Shown here: piece after piece, positions 61,407-64,000 of the stretch
How the letters are laid out: the number at the start of each line of letters is the position of its first letter
Numbering within the stretch: position 1 is the first letter of the stretch
Assembly: GCF_016283395.1 (NCBI RefSeq)
Contig: NZ_JAEEMU010000041.1
Span: 67,436 to 131,435 of the forward strand
Direction: 5' to 3'
From: Ruminococcus sp.
Lineage (GTDB): Bacteria; Bacillota_A; Clostridia; Oscillospirales; Ruminococcaceae
Length of the DNA: 64,000 nucleotides
Program-made: the position numbers and the translations under genes
The notes under the pieces: generated by a model
Databases searched by the model: none
What the model saw: only the letters and a program-made list of their open reading frames with translations
Told to the model about the DNA's origin: nothing

Positions 61407-61973
61407 TCAGCTGTGATTGTAAAGTGTCACTGTCTTTATACTTGTATCTGCGGTAATTTTCATTATCTCGGTGAGCAGCTCAGAAATATGCTTCCCTACG
61501 TTCTCAATGGTACTGTGACTTCCGTGTACTCTGACGACCTGCTCCGACAGCTTTACGCAGGTTGGATAATTATCAGGAAGAACAGTATCACCGTCACTGC
61601 ACAGGGTATATGCACGTTCATTCTTCTCATGTGCCGACATATCACGATACTGCTCAATAAACTCAGCAGGTATCCCCGAAGCTGTAATAAGCTCCAGTTC
61701 ATGGGGATAATAGCATGGATTTGTAAGTATACACGAACGTTTGAACCTGCGGCTCAGCTTATCAGCGTACCAGCCGCCCAAGCTCTGTCCCACAAATATA
61801 AAGTCATCAGTATCCGCATACGCTGCAAGCTGCTCAAGCAGTTCTATCGGCGAAGTTTCAATATATTTAAGCTGCGGAGAAATAATATCTTCCGCAGGGA
61901 ACATTCCGCAAAGTGCCTTGTAATTCTTGTTATCAGCTTCACCCATGAAGCCGTGTAAATTAAGTATCTTCAT
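61407..61973 (-). CDS. Alpha/beta-hydrolase, YqiA/RBBP9-like
   Basis: 188 residues from the ATG at 61973 (AGGAG 8 bases ahead; the frame is open further up, inside the fluoride channel gene). Compact hydrolase fold: ILNLHGFMGEADNKNY, the nucleophile elbow GQSLGGWYADKL and a C-terminal VRVHGSHSTIENVG with the catalytic His candidates. An esterase of unknown substrate in the cytoplasm. Follows the fluoride channel by 16 bases, so the two share a transcript. Confidence 0.85.
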   Translation of the reverse strand: MKILNLHGFMGEADNKNYKALCGMFPAEDIISPQLKYIETSPIELLEQLAAYADTDDFIFVGQSLGGWYADKLSRRFKRSCILTNPCYYPHELELITASGIPAEFIEQYRDMSAHEKNERAYTLCSDGDTVLPDNYPTCVKLSEQVVRVHGSHSTIENVGKHISELLTEIMKITADTSIKTVTLYNHS

Positions 61974-61989
61974 ATTTCTGCTCCTGTGT

Positions 61990-62364
61990 TCAAAAGATCT
62001 TTTCCGCAAGGAACTGCGCTGCAAATACAGCGGCAACTCCTAGCACGACACTCAATACAACATATGCGGCTGCTGTCAGATACGAGCCTTTTTCAATAAG
62101 TCCGCTCGTTTCAAGGGCAAAGGACGAAAACGTTGTAAATCCGCCGCAGATGCCGACTTTAAGAAACATAACAAGTTTCGGCGACTCCGATAATTGCTTC
62201 AATGCCAACGCAGCCGCAAGTCCTATGATAAAACAGCCAATAATATTTATAAGGAAGGTTTTTATGGGAAAGCCTTCATTGCTGCCTACGGGGAGCTTTC
62301 CTATCAAAAATCTGCAAACTGCTCCTATAGCACCTCCGAAAGCAACTATCAAACAATCTGTCAT
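61990..62364 (-). CDS. crcB: Fluoride ion channel CrcB/FluC
   Basis: 124 residues, four transmembrane helices, with GGAIGAVCRFLIG, TFLINIIGCFIIG and GGFTTFSSFALE, all diagnostic of the Fluc family. Dimers export fluoride. A single gene copy is present here. The leader was inspected for the fluoride riboswitch and no convincing match was seen. Confidence 0.95.
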   Translation of the reverse strand: MTDCLIVAFGGAIGAVCRFLIGKLPVGSNEGFPIKTFLINIIGCFIIGLAAALALKQLSESPKLVMFLKVGICGGFTTFSSFALETSGLIEKGSYLTAAAYVVLSVVLGVAAVFAAQFLAEKIF

Positions 62365-62415
62365 TTCTTCACCTCATTCAAATCTGTTAGCCGCAGCGTA
62401 TGCTTTTTCACTTCA

Positions 62416-62444
62416 ATTATACATCACTAAAGCCTGAAATGCAA
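62416..62444 (-). promoter_or_regulatory. Sigma-A promoter of the fluoride channel operon
   Basis: Minus strand: TTGCAT (62444-62439), a 17-base spacer and TATAAT (62421-62416). The start codon is about 45 bases beyond the expected transcript start. Confidence 0.65.
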
Positions 62445-62473
62445 TAAAAATCTGTCTCATCAGCATGATATAT

Positions 62474-62510
62474 CAAAAAAGCCTGCGGAGTGCATTTTAC
62501 TCCACAGGCT
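62474..62510 (-). terminator. Second terminator after the GH114-like gene
   Basis: Arms of 12 bases (AGCCTGCGGAGT / ACTCCACAGGCT, one mismatch) with a 7-base loop, followed on the minus strand by TTTTTTGATA. Confidence 0.85.
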
Positions 62511-62531
62511 CATTTAGATTTATCCCAAGAA

Positions 62532-62557
62532 AAAAATCGAAGGGGCAAAGCCCCTTC
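62532..62557 (-). terminator. First terminator after the GH114-like gene
   Basis: GAAGGGGC / GCCCCTTC, perfect 8-base arms with a 3-base loop; on the minus strand GATTTTTTT follows. Together with the next hairpin it makes a tandem terminator. Confidence 0.8.
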
Positions 62558-62590
62558 AAAATATATATAAATTTGGTCAAGAAACTTGTG

Positions 62591-63727
62591 TTATTTTACG
62601 GGAAGCGAAGGTATAAGTCCGAGAAGATACTTCTGTATAACCAAAGCATCATTGACTGTCATACCGTCTCCGCCTTCAACGTCTGCATTTGCAGTTCCCT
62701 GCTCGGTGATGTGATTTTCATCAGTACCTTTAAGTCCGTATTTATCGGGATTTGCCAGCGACTGCATTATAAGGACGGCATCTGACAGATCAACTGTTCC
62801 GTCCATATTGGCATCGCCTGCCAAAGTTTGCTTTTTCGGTGTTTCTTCATTTTTTATAAGCGGCTGTGAGCCTGCTTCCTGCCCGGGAGTTTTAAGGTCA
62901 AGTGTACTTGAAGCATAATATGTATACCCTTTCTCCTTGCAGTACTTCTTTATCGAGTCGATCACCTTGCTGTCCTTGGTATATTCAAGCAGATAAACAT
63001 CTTTGCCGTAGTCGGCTACAAGCTTGCAGTAGTCCTGAAAATACTCTCTGTCCTCATCGCTGTTCTTGGTAAAAGTATCATGGTCCCAGTCGATGGCACT
63101 GAAAACCGATTCCTGATTTACAGCGTCCATAACAGCGTCAAGGCTCTTGTTCTTCTTTGCATACTCTGTTACATAGGTATCACCGCCGTTGATGATAACA
63201 TATGTGCCGTATTTTTTGAAGCCTTTGAGTATTTCCGTTACGCCATTGAATATTTCAGTTTTTTTGAAGTTATAGTACACATCGCAGTTGTCAACAAAAA
63301 GTCCGTCAACGCCCTTGTCGAGTATCTTCTTTGCAAGATCATCAACTACGAATTTCTGCCAGTCTTTCTGGGAAACATCTACCCATCTTTCATCTTCCCA
63401 GTTCTCGTATACACCGAGGAAGTAATCTTCATAATTCTTGAAATAAGAGCGGAATTCTTCAACAGAACCAAGGTTTATATAGCTGTAAACAGTGTGGCCT
63501 GAGTCCTTTAGTCTGGTGATCTCTTCCTTATCAAAATACTGAGCATCTATGACGATCTTTTTATAGCACTCCATATCGGAAACATCTTCGGGATCTGCGC
63601 CGAGAAAAACGCCGTACTCATATTTGATATCTGCTGCTTCTGCCTTTAAAATGCTGAAATTTGCTGTAAATACTGCCGAACACATTGCAATTGCCGTAAC
63701 TATACTTGATATTCTGTTGTTTTTCAT
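62591..63727 (-). CDS. Secreted GH114-like glycoside hydrolase with C-terminal dockerin
   Basis: 378 residues from the ATG at 63727 (GAGGG 6 bases ahead; an in-frame start at 63769 is less likely). Signal peptide (RISSIVTAIAMCSAVF to AEA), then a TIM-barrel domain (about 35-285) of the endo-alpha-1,4-polygalactosaminidase type: KKIVIDAQYFDKEEI, VYSYINLGSVE, RWVDVSQKDW and GVDGLFVDNCDVY. A dockerin ends the protein (about 305-370; DANMDGTVDLSD and the GGDGMTVND loop). GH114 enzymes cut galactosamine-containing polymers, so it may attack microbial biofilm or fungal wall polymer rather than plant wall. The substrate is inferred from the family. Confidence 0.9.
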   Translation of the reverse strand: MKNNRISSIVTAIAMCSAVFTANFSILKAEAADIKYEYGVFLGADPEDVSDMECYKKIVIDAQYFDKEEITRLKDSGHTVYSYINLGSVEEFRSYFKNYEDYFLGVYENWEDERWVDVSQKDWQKFVVDDLAKKILDKGVDGLFVDNCDVYYNFKKTEIFNGVTEILKGFKKYGTYVIINGGDTYVTEYAKKNKSLDAVMDAVNQESVFSAIDWDHDTFTKNSDEDREYFQDYCKLVADYGKDVYLLEYTKDSKVIDSIKKYCKEKGYTYYASSTLDLKTPGQEAGSQPLIKNEETPKKQTLAGDANMDGTVDLSDAVLIMQSLANPDKYGLKGTDENHITEQGTANADVEGGDGMTVNDALVIQKYLLGLIPSLPVK

Positions 63728-63878
63728 TCTAACCCTCTTTTCTAAGATCAGTATTTTAACGAATTTCATAAGGGAGCATTTCCCTTACATTAGTATATAC
63801 GAAACAAAGAAAAGATTTCAGACAAAAATTATTAAAAAGTAAAAAAGACCTGCACATAGGTTATATGCGTATATAGAT

Positions 63879-63910
63879 AGGGAACGCCTTCTCTTGCAAG
63901 GCGTTCCCTC
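63879..63910 (+). repeat. Strong GC hairpin in the right-edge intergenic region
   Basis: AGGGAACGCCTT and AAGGCGTTCCCT are perfect 12-base arms around a CTCTTGC loop. It sits directly beside a second hairpin; no gene follows in the window, so its role is unclear. Confidence 0.6.
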
Positions 63911-63941
63911 TTCAAAAACAGTCCACTGGACTGTTTTTGAA
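63911..63941 (+). repeat. Perfect 31-base palindrome beside the preceding hairpin
   Basis: Fifteen-base arms around a single C: TTCAAAAACAGTCCA on the left, and its inverse ending GGACTGTTTTTGAA on the right. The two adjacent hairpins look like a dispersed palindromic element or a tandem bidirectional terminator. Confidence 0.6.
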
Positions 63942-64000
63942 TTCACCCTTTGCGATGCGCCTTCGTATTATTTCGCTGTTCTCTGAAAACTTGGAACAGC

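Noticed and set aside
62365..62470. Fluoride riboswitch before crcB
   Set aside because: The leader is short and lacks a convincing match to the conserved crcB-motif segments; an ordinary promoter is present.

Overview
The window looks like chromosome from a cellulosome-forming rumen or gut Ruminococcus, most probably Ruminococcus flavefaciens or a close relative. At least eight genes carry dockerin modules, and a GH11/GH10 xylanase is joined by a very long Asn/Gln/Trp-rich linker, the architecture of R. flavefaciens XynA. Thr-rich linkers, TTG/GTG starts, strong GGAGG ribosome sites and A+T-rich intergenic DNA with clear sigma-A promoters fit a Firmicute. The species call is inferred from protein recognition, not from a search.

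Left part (1-31.6 kb). A CotH-like dockerin protein runs in from the left edge. It is followed by a LACC1/PgeF-type enzyme, a CE1 esterase with an N-terminal dockerin (its signal-peptide codons are broken by a one-base slip in an A run) and a small metal-uptake operon behind a consensus promoter with a Fur-type operator. A 3421-residue BspA-like leucine-rich-repeat dockerin protein covers 4.8-15.0 kb. Divergent from it is a two-component system followed by an ABC exporter and a CPBP protease. Next come a radical-SAM-like/phosphoribosyltransferase fusion, glycerate kinase, the bifunctional xylanase and two tandem dockerin serpins.

Middle (31.6-36.0 kb). An ECF sigma factor overlaps a membrane anti-sigma-like gene, which runs in frame and without a stop codon into a secreted multi-EF-hand/dockerin protein. 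A membrane diguanylate cyclase follows. The control regions of the sigma operon and of the cyclase gene share an ATCTTCAAT inverted motif.

Cell-surface polysaccharide locus (36.0-57.4 kb, all minus strand). It runs from a PLP aminotransferase and the initiating sugar transferase, through LicD, two cytidylyltransferases (one fused to a degenerate Gfo/Idh domain), a flippase, a CDP-glycerol transferase, a pyruvyl transferase with an FrhB-like partner, glycosyltransferases and an EpsG-like polymerase, to UDP-glucose dehydrogenase and the four dTDP-rhamnose genes. The product is probably a rhamnose- and uronate-containing polymer decorated with polyol phosphate and perhaps pyruvate. A structured leader RNA may precede the operon.

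Right end (57.4-64 kb). An orphan prepilin is followed by a radical SAM/SPASM enzyme translationally coupled to a secreted dockerin protein with five PSMVG-like repeats. This is the best candidate here for an undescribed system: a ribosomally made, possibly SAM-radical-modified protein tethered to the cellulosome. An alpha/beta hydrolase, a fluoride channel and a GH114-like dockerin enzyme close the window, with strong tandem hairpins at the edge. No tRNA, rRNA, CRISPR array, transposase or phage genes were seen.
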